From the NCBI GenBank assembly GCA_018399555.1, contig JAGYOL010000006.1, positions 1 to 40,342 on the forward strand: a DNA stretch of 40,342 nt, in the 5' to 3' direction. A program made the position numbers and the translations under genes. Position 1 is the first letter of the stretch, and each line of letters starts with the position of its first letter. This DNA is from Kiritimatiellia bacterium (GTDB taxonomy: Bacteria; Verrucomicrobiota; Kiritimatiellia; RFP12; UBA1067). Shown here one piece after another: positions 28,094 through 34,913 of the stretch. The notes under the pieces were generated by a model. That model was not told the DNA's origin. It did not search any database and saw nothing but the letters and a program-made list of their open reading frames with translations.

Positions 28094-29860
28094 CTACTTA
28101 TTTACAGCTCCAACCGGTGCTATCCGTCTCAGTTCAAACCTGCCTCGCAGGGAGATCGGATTTTTTCTCAGATTCTTCAACGTCATCGTGCAACATCCCT
28201 CAAGCGTCTCACTCGGCTGCCAGAGAGATGCTCTGTGTTCAGCCATATCCAACTCCGACAAATCCCATTCCAGCTCCAGATGATGCTGAACCGCAAAGAT
28301 CTCCTCCGTAAGCGAAGGACCGCTGAAATCCGCATTCAAGCCATCATGAGCGGGATGATAAGGATGCTTAAAGGGGTTGTCCACATCATCGGCACCGACC
28401 GTCCAGTCAAAGGAAACTTTTTTTAAGGGGATACTCTCAGGATCCGCACCGATTGAGTTTCTGAATCCGAAAAGTACAGAGGAAAATTTCGTTACATTAA
28501 GACCGGAGGGAAGATTCTTCTCTTTATCGTAGAGGATATAATCTACTTTTCCGGAATCATCAGCCTCACCATGCACAAGCAGCGCACGTTGCATCAGGGT
28601 TGCCTTGACATCAGCACTTTCGGAGATATGCAGGATCAATGCACCCTTCAGAGGATAGCTCACCGGAGCCAGCGCCGCCTGGTTGGTCATGGACGGAATT
28701 CTCGTACACTCCGTAAACACAACATCGCCATACCAGAGACCATCGGGCCAGAGCACTGCCGACAGATCACTGGAAAACTCCGCATGTACCCCCATATCAA
28801 TCAGAGATCCATACGCTCCCCCATACTGAATAATGCCTGCCCAGCCCTCGCCCTTATCATCCGCAGCATTCATCCTGGTTCGATCAACCGCAATGCGCAG
28901 ACTGTATTGCTTTCCACCTGACAGACTCAGGTTGATCCCCTCATCAGGAAAGGCATGCCATCCATAATCATCTAACGCATTCTTGAAATACATCAGGGGC
29001 ACCCGGGGCGCAACCTCTCCTGTCTCAGGATGAGGATCACTCTCTCGATATCTGACGGTCACATAATTATCCGATGACCTGTGATTCTCCAGCGTCACCA
29101 TACTCTCATTAAGTGAGCTCCCGAAATCAACCACCCCGAGAGCCGGCTTAACTGAAATATCCCCTGTGAAATCGCTGTGGCTCCTGGCATATACCCAGTA
29201 AGCCATCGCAGGATTAACTGCGAAACTTTTGTTGTTGACATACGGAGTTATGTCCAATTCATAAATATCTTTTGTATTCTCAGGGTCACTGGTGATCGCA
29301 TAAATCACCTCGGTCTCTCTGTGAGAGCACTCGATCGCATCCTCATCAGAAAACCAATCCTCAAAAGTCAGATAAGAGCTTTCTGATGATCGTCTGTTGT
29401 CCACCGGATCAACCTGAAAACCGACCAGATTGTACGATGAGCCCAGCCAGGTATTACACGGCACACATGGATGTCCCTTCAATGAAAGATCGTATTTATC
29501 TTCACTGTAAACAAGATATGTATGGTCCCCTTCTATATTCCGCAAGGTGGTCTCAACATCATTCGTGACTAGTCCGGAATCCCAGAAATACCAATCATCC
29601 CCCACGTAGGTTTTTGACGGATTGTTGATATCAATATTTGTTATTTTGGCATTGCCGCGCCACAGACAGACCTTTTTGACAGGTGTATCTTGAAACAGCT
29701 CACGACAACTGGAGGGTGGAGCCGGATCAAGACGCACATACACAGCACTCCACCCCTTCGGAATAGAAATATCCTGCGAAACCCACTGGGCATTTGAACA
29801 CAGAACCAGCTGCACGAAACAGATAAACAGAATGCTCTTCAACAATTGACAACTTTTCAT
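28094..29860 (-). CDS. Exported protein of unknown family, first gene of the giant-protein operon
   Basis: 588 aa. An N-terminal signal peptide (ILFICFVQLVLCSNA) is followed by WVSQDISIPKGWSAVYVRLDP and then by a beta-rich chain with many Trp and Asp and several Cys (about 90-150). I do not recognise a named domain. The opening IPKGWSAVYVRLDP resembles the head of uncharacterised secreted proteins I associate with PVC bacteria. The C-terminus (NLRKNPISLRGRFELRRI) looks like the last strands of a beta sandwich. It has a strong GGGAGGG site before its ATG, follows the only sizeable non-coding gap upstream of the block, and its stop codon forms part of the ribosome site of the next gene. Being first, it marks the likely start of a 26-kb transcript. 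Confidence 0.75.
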   Translation of the reverse strand: MKSCQLLKSILFICFVQLVLCSNAQWVSQDISIPKGWSAVYVRLDPAPPSSCRELFQDTPVKKVCLWRGNAKITNIDINNPSKTYVGDDWYFWDSGLVTNDVETTLRNIEGDHTYLVYSEDKYDLSLKGHPCVPCNTWLGSSYNLVGFQVDPVDNRRSSESSYLTFEDWFSDEDAIECSHRETEVIYAITSDPENTKDIYELDITPYVNNKSFAVNPAMAYWVYARSHSDFTGDISVKPALGVVDFGSSLNESMVTLENHRSSDNYVTVRYRESDPHPETGEVAPRVPLMYFKNALDDYGWHAFPDEGINLSLSGGKQYSLRIAVDRTRMNAADDKGEGWAGIIQYGGAYGSLIDMGVHAEFSSDLSAVLWPDGLWYGDVVFTECTRIPSMTNQAALAPVSYPLKGALILHISESADVKATLMQRALLVHGEADDSGKVDYILYDKEKNLPSGLNVTKFSSVLFGFRNSIGADPESIPLKKVSFDWTVGADDVDNPFKHPYHPAHDGLNADFSGPSLTEEIFAVQHHLELEWDLSELDMAEHRASLWQPSETLEGCCTMTLKNLRKNPISLRGRFELRRIAPVGAVNK

Positions 29861-29983
29861 GACCCTCCCGCAACTTTAAACTCACTCTCCGAGTTCCACT
29901 GTATCCAACCGAAACATCAGGTGCGCATAACCACATCTATCAACACATAATGAAACTACAACAGTCCACTTGTTGGGCATTTT

Positions 29984-30010
29984 ATCATAATCGTAACAGA
30001 AAACCAGCAA
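29984..30010 (-). promoter_or_regulatory. Candidate promoter of the giant-protein operon
   Basis: Read on the minus strand, TTGCTG (30010-30005) and TATGAT (29989-29984) lie 15 bp apart, 5/6 to the -10 consensus but weak for -35. They are about 125 bp before the ATG at 29860. A CAACA/TGTTG inverted pair (29959-29963 and 29971-29975) sits just downstream and could be an operator. The gap 29861-30143 has no credible gene. Confidence 0.35.
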
Positions 30011-30052
30011 AATTTAAAACAAACACGAGCAATTCTATGGGACAGAGAGATA

Positions 30053-30113
30053 ATCCGCAGATTGCGCAGATGGGCGCAGATGAAAATAAGTCGAATAATA
30101 ATCTGCGTAAATC
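30053..30113. repeat. CGCAGAT-rich intergenic repeat
   Basis: The segment between truA and the giant operon carries three spaced CGCAGAT units in direct orientation (the first two as CGCAGATTG and CGCAGATGG) and an inverted ATCTGCG unit at 30101-30107, so it can fold back. Similar CGCAGATTACGCAGATT-like intergenic sequences recur in many bacterial genomes; that comparison is from memory. Translation of it on the plus strand gives a spurious ORF. Confidence 0.5.
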
Positions 30114-30143
30114 AGCACGGGCGGTATTCTGCGGAGCACCCGA

Positions 30144-30926
30144 TCAGCTGTACCAGACCTGCCAGAGGAAAAGTCCGCGTGCCCTTGCGGTAGGTACGCG
30201 TGCAGTCCGCAGCGGGTGTTGCTTGAGCAGTTTGCGCACTGCCTCAGGTTCTTCAGCCCCTTCCCCGACTCTGATCAGAAAGCCCACCATACTGCGCACC
30301 TGTTTGTACAGAAAACCCGTGCCGCGCACACGAAACATAATCTCCGAACCACGTTTGCTAACGGTGAATGAGAGTACTGTGCGTACCGGCGTTTCCAGCT
30401 CGCGTTTGGCGTTGGCCATGAAGGAGGTGAAATCATGCTCACCCACAAAATATGTGGCGGCCTGCCGCATGGCAGTAAAATTCAGCGGTTTGTAAACATG
30501 CTGCGAATAGAGCCGTTTGTCGGGCAGAGCGAAGGGTTCGGAAGAGAGAAAATAGCGGTACTCCTTCGATTTTGCTGAACGCCGCGCATGAAAATCGCAG
30601 GAAACCACCACAACCTTGAGCACACGGATATCCTCCGGCAGATGGTTGTTGAGAGCATAGAAAAGAGAACGGGGTGATAGACGGGTGGTCAGATCGAGAT
30701 GCGCCACCTGGCCGCGGGCGTGTACACCGCGGTCGGTACGTCCACTGCCGTGAACCTTGACCCTATGCCCGCAGATTTTTTCGGCAGTCTGTTCGAGAAC
30801 CTGCTGAATACTGGGATCACGAGGCTGAACCTGCCACCCGGAGTAAGCTGTGCCGTCATAGGCGACAACCAGTTTGAAACGGCGTTCAACCGGGGAAGCA
30901 CCGATTATTTTCTTATCATTCCGCAT
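30144..30926 (-). CDS. truA: tRNA pseudouridine synthase A
   Basis: 260 aa, close to the family length of about 250-270. TruA converts uridines 38-40 in the anticodon arm of many tRNAs to pseudouridine. The N-terminal strand FKLVVAYDGTAYSGWQVQP and the catalytic motif GSGRTDRGVHA, with nucleophile Asp65, are intact. Further conserved blocks are ALNNHLPEDIRVL, FHARRSAKSKEYRY and the C-terminal FRVRGTGFLYKQVRSMVG. It lies 31 nt downstream of the manC-type gene on the same strand and is probably cotranscribed. No good ribosome site precedes the ATG, which fits coupling to the upstream gene. The downstream gap separates it from the giant-protein operon. Confidence 0.95.
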   Translation of the reverse strand: MRNDKKIIGASPVERRFKLVVAYDGTAYSGWQVQPRDPSIQQVLEQTAEKICGHRVKVHGSGRTDRGVHARGQVAHLDLTTRLSPRSLFYALNNHLPEDIRVLKVVVVSCDFHARRSAKSKEYRYFLSSEPFALPDKRLYSQHVYKPLNFTAMRQAATYFVGEHDFTSFMANAKRELETPVRTVLSFTVSKRGSEIMFRVRGTGFLYKQVRSMVGFLIRVGEGAEEPEAVRKLLKQHPLRTARVPTARARGLFLWQVWYS

Positions 30927-30957
30927 ACATTTTACAGTTTGTCTTTGTTTTCATTTT

Positions 30958-32040
30958 TTAGACATACTTCTCGCCGTCGGGACGGGCGGCAATGCGGCGA
31001 ATCAGTTTTTTAACCTGCTCGGCCCGGTCGCGCGGGCAGATCAGCGTGGCGTTGTCCGAATGCACCACCACCAGTCCACGAACTCCGATCAGGGCGGTCA
31101 GACGCTCTTCAGAGACCACGATGTTGTTGCTGCAATCCATCTGTTCACAAGACCCGATGACCACATTACCATTCATATCGGCGGCGAAGTGTCCGGCAAC
31201 CGCCGGCCAGGAACCGACATCATCCCAGCCGAATGAACCACGCGCCATGACAATGTTATCAACATGTTCCATCACAGCGTAGTCGATCGAAATGGACCGC
31301 AGTGCAGGGTAGCTCCGGTTCAGCACCTCGCTCTGCTCATCATAACCTTCACACTCGGCGATCAGATCGCACAGTTCGCAGAGATCGGGTGCGCAGCGTG
31401 CCAGGGCCGCCGACATCACCCGCGTGCTCCAGATAAACATACCCGCATTCCAGAAGTATCTTCCGCTATTCAGATATTCCAGGGCTTTATCCTCATCGGG
31501 TTTCTCAACAAAGCCCTCGGAGTGATAGAACTCGGTGACCGTGGCACCCTCCACCGGAGCGCCGGCCCGGATGTAACCGAAGCCGGTGGCCGGATAGGTC
31601 GGCTGAATTCCCATTGTCACAATCACATCGTTCCGTGCGGCTATTTCGACTGAATCTGTCAAGGTACGCTGGAAGGTCTGCATATCACTCATCAGCTGAT
31701 CTGCGGTCAGAATGCAGACCACACCCTCCGGATCGCGTTTTTTAACCAGTCCGCAAGCCACGGCGATAGCAGGTGCCGTATCGCGTTTGCACGGTTCACC
31801 GATGATGTTGACGCGGGGAACGTTACGGGCGGCGGCGGCGGTATCATCCACCAGACGCTCGGCAGTGATCACATAAATTCTGTCCGCAGGAATCACTCCC
31901 TCAAGACGTTCAACCGCAAGGGTGAGCAGAGGTCTGCCGCTGAACAGCGAAATAAACTGTTTGGGTCGCGCTTTGGTACTGAGCGGCCAGAAGCGTTCAC
32001 CACTGCCCCCGGCAAGAATTACGGCATAAGCATTTTTCAT
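30958..32040 (-). CDS. manC: Mannose-1-phosphate guanylyltransferase (GTP-dependent)
   Basis: 360 aa. It joins mannose-1-phosphate and GTP to give GDP-mannose, the donor for mannosylated glycans and the precursor of GDP-fucose. The nucleotidyltransferase signature VILAGGSGERFWPLS (residues 7-21) with RPKQF next to it is intact. Later blocks match the family too: TADQLM, the GYIRAG strand, FVEKPD, YFWNAGMFIW, and FGWDDVGSW near residue 265-273. The protein is the single-domain type, lacking the C-terminal cupin isomerase domain of bifunctional ManC/AlgA (about 480 aa). A ribosome site GAGGAA precedes the ATG. It lies 21 nt after the aminotransferase stop and 31 nt before truA. The GDP-mannose may serve surface glycans. 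Confidence 0.92.
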   Translation of the reverse strand: MKNAYAVILAGGSGERFWPLSTKARPKQFISLFSGRPLLTLAVERLEGVIPADRIYVITAERLVDDTAAAARNVPRVNIIGEPCKRDTAPAIAVACGLVKKRDPEGVVCILTADQLMSDMQTFQRTLTDSVEIAARNDVIVTMGIQPTYPATGFGYIRAGAPVEGATVTEFYHSEGFVEKPDEDKALEYLNSGRYFWNAGMFIWSTRVMSAALARCAPDLCELCDLIAECEGYDEQSEVLNRSYPALRSISIDYAVMEHVDNIVMARGSFGWDDVGSWPAVAGHFAADMNGNVVIGSCEQMDCSNNIVVSEERLTALIGVRGLVVVHSDNATLICPRDRAEQVKKLIRRIAARPDGEKYV

Positions 32041-32061
32041 GTAAAGTTCCTCGTTGATATA

Positions 32062-33255
32062 TTATTCGTATGGTTGCATAACTGCTTTGAAAGCATCGGC
32101 GGAACGTCGTATGACCTCGACCTCGACACAGAAAGAAAGTCGGAAATAACCGGAATAACCGAAACCGCTACCGGGCACAGCCAGCACATTGCGCGCAAGA
32201 AGATCTGCAACAAACTTAACATCGTCGCCACCGCCGGGAACCTCGGGAAAGAAATAAAAGGCTCCCTCAGGCATCTGGAATCTTATGCCGGCCCCTCGTA
32301 GAACATCGGCCATCGCAGCACGCCGTTCAAGATAGACATCCATGTCCACCCCCTCGTTAAGCATGGCATGGATCATGTGCTGACCGATCACCGGAGCATT
32401 CACAAAACCAAGGGTGCGGGTCGTAAGTGTAATCGCGTTAATCAATACCTGCACATCTGGCAGTTCAGGGTTTACCGCTATGTAACCGATTCGCTCGCCG
32501 GGCATGGAAAGCTTTTTGGAAAAAGAGCCGATCACCACTGCAAAACGACTCAGCGGCAATACCGGCGGAACACTAACACCGTCGTAAGCCAAAAAGCGGT
32601 AAGGCTCATCACTGACCAGATAAACCGGGCTTTCGCGCTGCGAGTTGACCGACTCGATCCACTCTCCCAACGCACGCAGTTCATCCTGATTATAAACACA
32701 GCCGGTCGGATTGTTCGGTGAATTTATCAGCACCACTCTGGTTTTTTCAGTAAGGGCGGCCTTGATCGCAGCGAAATTCAGTGCGAAGCGGGGCGGCAAT
32801 GAGGCCACCGGTTTGAGGATTCCGCCGAAATGCCCGCAGTAAGCACCATATTCAACAAAGTAAGGTGCAGGGCAGATAACCTCATCACCCGGTTCGAGTA
32901 CCGCCCTGAAGAAGGAGTTCAACGCTCCTGCGGCACCGCATGAAACGACCACATGTTCCTGCCGCAGCTCCACACCCTGTTCAGAACTCAGCATTTCGGC
33001 CAGAGCAGCTCTGACCGGCGGCAACCCGGCATTCGGGCAGTAACCCATACCCAACGGACGAACCAGATCGTCAGCCAAAACTCTCAACACCTCCCCGGCC
33101 TGTGCTGGCGGAGGAATATCGGGATTGCCCAGACTGAAATCAAAGACATTCTCACTTCCATACACACGCTTGAGCTCAGCACCCTTTTCAAACATCTTTC
33201 TGATCCAGGAGGAGCTTTCCATCTGCCTGGCTATCCCTGAGGAAATCATTCGCAT
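32062..33255 (-). CDS. PLP-dependent class I/II aminotransferase (aspartate aminotransferase-like)
   Basis: 397 aa, normal for fold-type I class I/II aminotransferases. Visible landmarks are SLGNPDIPPP (about 41-50), INSPNNPTG (178-185, with the substrate or cofactor Asn), SDEPYRFLAY (215-224, Asp216 contacting the PLP ring nitrogen and Tyr219) and SFSKKLSMPGERIGY (244-258), in which Lys247 is the expected Schiff-base lysine. The enzyme would transfer an amino group between an amino acid and a 2-oxo acid. The substrate is not certain, though this subgroup is often annotated as aspartate aminotransferase. It follows the TrpR-like gene by 12 nt, so the two are almost surely cotranscribed. An aromatic amino acid substrate is possible but only inferred from that neighbour. 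Confidence 0.9.
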   Translation of the reverse strand: MRMISSGIARQMESSSWIRKMFEKGAELKRVYGSENVFDFSLGNPDIPPPAQAGEVLRVLADDLVRPLGMGYCPNAGLPPVRAALAEMLSSEQGVELRQEHVVVSCGAAGALNSFFRAVLEPGDEVICPAPYFVEYGAYCGHFGGILKPVASLPPRFALNFAAIKAALTEKTRVVLINSPNNPTGCVYNQDELRALGEWIESVNSQRESPVYLVSDEPYRFLAYDGVSVPPVLPLSRFAVVIGSFSKKLSMPGERIGYIAVNPELPDVQVLINAITLTTRTLGFVNAPVIGQHMIHAMLNEGVDMDVYLERRAAMADVLRGAGIRFQMPEGAFYFFPEVPGGGDDVKFVADLLARNVLAVPGSGFGYSGYFRLSFCVEVEVIRRSADAFKAVMQPYE

Positions 33256-33267
33256 AATCTGTTATCC

Positions 33268-33555
33268 CTACTGTTGTTTGAGTTTACTGCTGACAACACT
33301 GGCGTCGTCTTTCATCAAACGTGAACCGCGCGTTATCTTACACAGGCTCACACCGAGCTGTTCGGCAATCCGTCGTTGTGGCACCCCCTGACCGAGCATC
33401 TCCAGCAGATGCCAACGTAAAGCCAAATCGAGACACTCGTTTTTTGTAAGCACCTCCTCCAAAAACTTCTGAATCTCGCTTTCCGATGAGATAGATGCCA
33501 GCACACGACAGAAGCGTGCGAAGGCGGCTCTGTCGAACTTGTTCTTATTTCGCAT
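33268..33555 (-). CDS. TrpR-like (Trp repressor superfamily) regulator
   Basis: 95 aa from the ATG at 33555. An in-frame ATG at 33567 is also possible, but the sequence between them contains GAGGG at ideal spacing for the second. The protein is all-helical and the size of TrpR/YerC proteins. The helix-turn-helix is plain: LGQGVPQRRIAEQLGVSLCKITRGSRLM, equivalent to the DNA-reading region of E. coli TrpR with its ITRGS motif. The upstream helix LTKNECLDLALRWHLLEML matches the family core. No trp biosynthesis gene is in the window. The downstream partner is an aminotransferase 12 nt away, so it may control that small operon in response to tryptophan or another amino acid. Confidence 0.85.
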   Translation of the reverse strand: MRNKNKFDRAAFARFCRVLASISSESEIQKFLEEVLTKNECLDLALRWHLLEMLGQGVPQRRIAEQLGVSLCKITRGSRLMKDDASVVSSKLKQQ

Positions 33556-33626
33556 CACTACCCTCATGAGTTCAACCTGTTTTTTATGTCAGTTGCCCGG
33601 TTAAAAAACGGACCTACGGCTGGTAC

Positions 33627-33641
33627 CCGGTTACAAACCGG
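33627..33641 (-). other. Short hairpin before the TrpR-like gene
   Basis: CCGGTT-ACA-AACCGG is a perfect 6-bp stem in the 91-nt gap between the 326-aa gene and the TrpR-like gene. Further down on the minus strand there is a run of six T and another AACCGGG copy that could compete for the first arm. It could be a weak terminator, attenuator or repressor site. Confidence 0.3.
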
Positions 33642-33646
33642 AGCAG

Positions 33647-34627
33647 TCAGTAGCCTGATTGCGAACCCTGTTTTTTCAATGCTTTCCTGACAGCTTCATC
33701 CTGCCTGATCTGATCACGGCGCTGCTGGATCAAAGGGAAGGTTGTTTTATTGGCGAACAGTGCCTCACAGATGCTGTAATCCAGAAAATAGACGTTGCCG
33801 TTATGAAGCCTGCGCAGCAGATCCTGCGGGTTGCGGGCATAGCGCAACGCTTCGGGCAGCACCTCAAGCAGCATTCGCGCCGAACCGTAGGTGCCGTTGA
33901 TTCGATCATGCGCAGCACCGAAGAAATACATCTCACCGCGCGCCAGATGCCGCTCATAGAAGGCGCGTTTATCATTCAGACTCTCCCTTAAACGCATTTT
34001 TCGGCGTTTCAGTTCGGCATCGCTGATATTTTCGGGTGGCCGCATGACACGCCGGGCGGGTTTCGCAACGGATACCGGCGGTGCACGAACAGCCTGAGAA
34101 TCTGATTGCACCAATTCTTCGTCGCTGAACAGATCATCAATACTCCTGATCTCAGCGGGAGGCTGCGTCGTTTCCATCGTGGCTTTTTCCGTCTCCGGAT
34201 CACCGAAAAGCTCATCAATGCTGGTTACCTTTGCCGGCAACTGATCAGCGGGTGAATCTTTATTTTTTTCCGTTTCCGCCGCAGTTGAATCGGCGTCATT
34301 CACCGCATCCTGCAAAAGCTCCGCAGCTTCAACACCGTTCGACATTCCCCCTAGCAACTCCGGATTAAAATAGCTCCAGGGAACCGGCTGTTCAACCTGC
34401 TCCTTATTTATGAAAATAGCATTGCCCACGCGCTTCACGGTGTAGGGTGGCGGCAGATAGCGTCCGTTGATGAAAACAAATCCGTTCATCAGCGGTCTGC
34501 CCTCGGTGACGCCCATCTCATCAACCGCAGCCCGGGGAACCTCTTCAGGCACTCTGGCAATCAGTCTCCCGCAGCTGAACAGCGCGAGAGAGATAAGGAG
34601 CAGATATCTAAGAATACAACTTCGCAT
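33647..34627 (-). CDS. Exported protein of unknown function with duplicated SID(E/D)LF motif
   Basis: 326 aa. The N-terminal hydrophobic segment (ILRYLLLISLALFSCG) is a signal peptide. A Cys at residue 19 is near a lipobox position, but the -2 Phe makes a lipoprotein doubtful. Residues about 45-90 form a small domain (GFVFINGRYLPPPYTVKRVGN), reminiscent of short beta modules in PVC secreted proteins. Residues about 100-200 are acidic and low in complexity, with SIDELFGD (136-143) and SIDDLFSD (162-169) as a duplicated linear motif. The C-terminal 130 residues are charged and helical, with EMYFFGAAHDRINGTYGSA and YFLDYSICEALF. The start lies 22 bp after the end of the 6S-like RNA gene, so it has no room for its own promoter apart from that gene. 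The family is not recognised. Confidence 0.7.
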   Translation of the reverse strand: MRSCILRYLLLISLALFSCGRLIARVPEEVPRAAVDEMGVTEGRPLMNGFVFINGRYLPPPYTVKRVGNAIFINKEQVEQPVPWSYFNPELLGGMSNGVEAAELLQDAVNDADSTAAETEKNKDSPADQLPAKVTSIDELFGDPETEKATMETTQPPAEIRSIDDLFSDEELVQSDSQAVRAPPVSVAKPARRVMRPPENISDAELKRRKMRLRESLNDKRAFYERHLARGEMYFFGAAHDRINGTYGSARMLLEVLPEALRYARNPQDLLRRLHNGNVYFLDYSICEALFANKTTFPLIQQRRDQIRQDEAVRKALKKQGSQSGY

Positions 34628-34649
34628 TACTTTAACTTTTCAAAACGAT

Positions 34650-34832
34650 AAAAAAAACCCCGCTTTGCCGTATTGCCGACACCTCTGAAACCTCGTTCAC
34701 GAGGTGGGTGCTCTAGTCGCTGTCCAGCTGGAACCCGTCAGGAACGGGCTCTCGTGGAGCAACGCATTCAAACTCCCTTAGTTTATTGAAGGTCAGAGAA
34801 AAATGCCGCTTATCCGCGAACAAAGCAGGGCC
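34650..34832 (-). ncRNA. ssrS: 6S RNA (RNA polymerase-binding regulatory RNA)
   Basis: Read on the minus strand, this 183-nt segment folds as a rod closed by a 10-bp stem (34821-34830 with 34658-34667, one G-U pair) and ends in eight T. The next pairs are CTCTGA/TCAGAG (34793-34798 with 34683-34688) and an apical stem (34755-34763 with 34716-34726), capped by CCCGT-CAGGA-ACGGG on the plus strand. Between lies an unpaired central region whose 3' side carries ACCTCGT-TC-ACGAGGT (34690-34705), like the hairpin in the 3' side of the E. coli 6S bubble. The 5' end TGTTCGC..AAGCGG and the 3' end CGGCA also resemble E. coli 6S, and the length equals it. 6S RNA mimics an open promoter and binds sigma-70 holoenzyme. 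The exact 5' end is inferred. Confidence 0.8.
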
Positions 34833-34913
34833 CACTTCATCTTGCCGCCGGTCAGGATCCTCCGGCTTAATGCAAATTCATTCAATCCTACGTAACGACT
34901 TTCGTCCGAAATA
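34833..34913 (-). other. Gap between pheT and the 6S-like RNA gene
   Basis: 81 bp without a gene. It contains GCCGG-TCAGGATCCT-CCGGC (34849-34868), a 5-bp stem around a palindromic core, without a following T-run. This would be the place for the ssrS promoter, but no convincing -10/-35 pair is visible. Confidence 0.3.

Noticed and set aside
29950-30495. Plus-strand ORF of 181 codons between the giant operon and truA
   Set aside because: Its first part translates the CGCAGAT-type intergenic repeat and its second part is antisense to truA.
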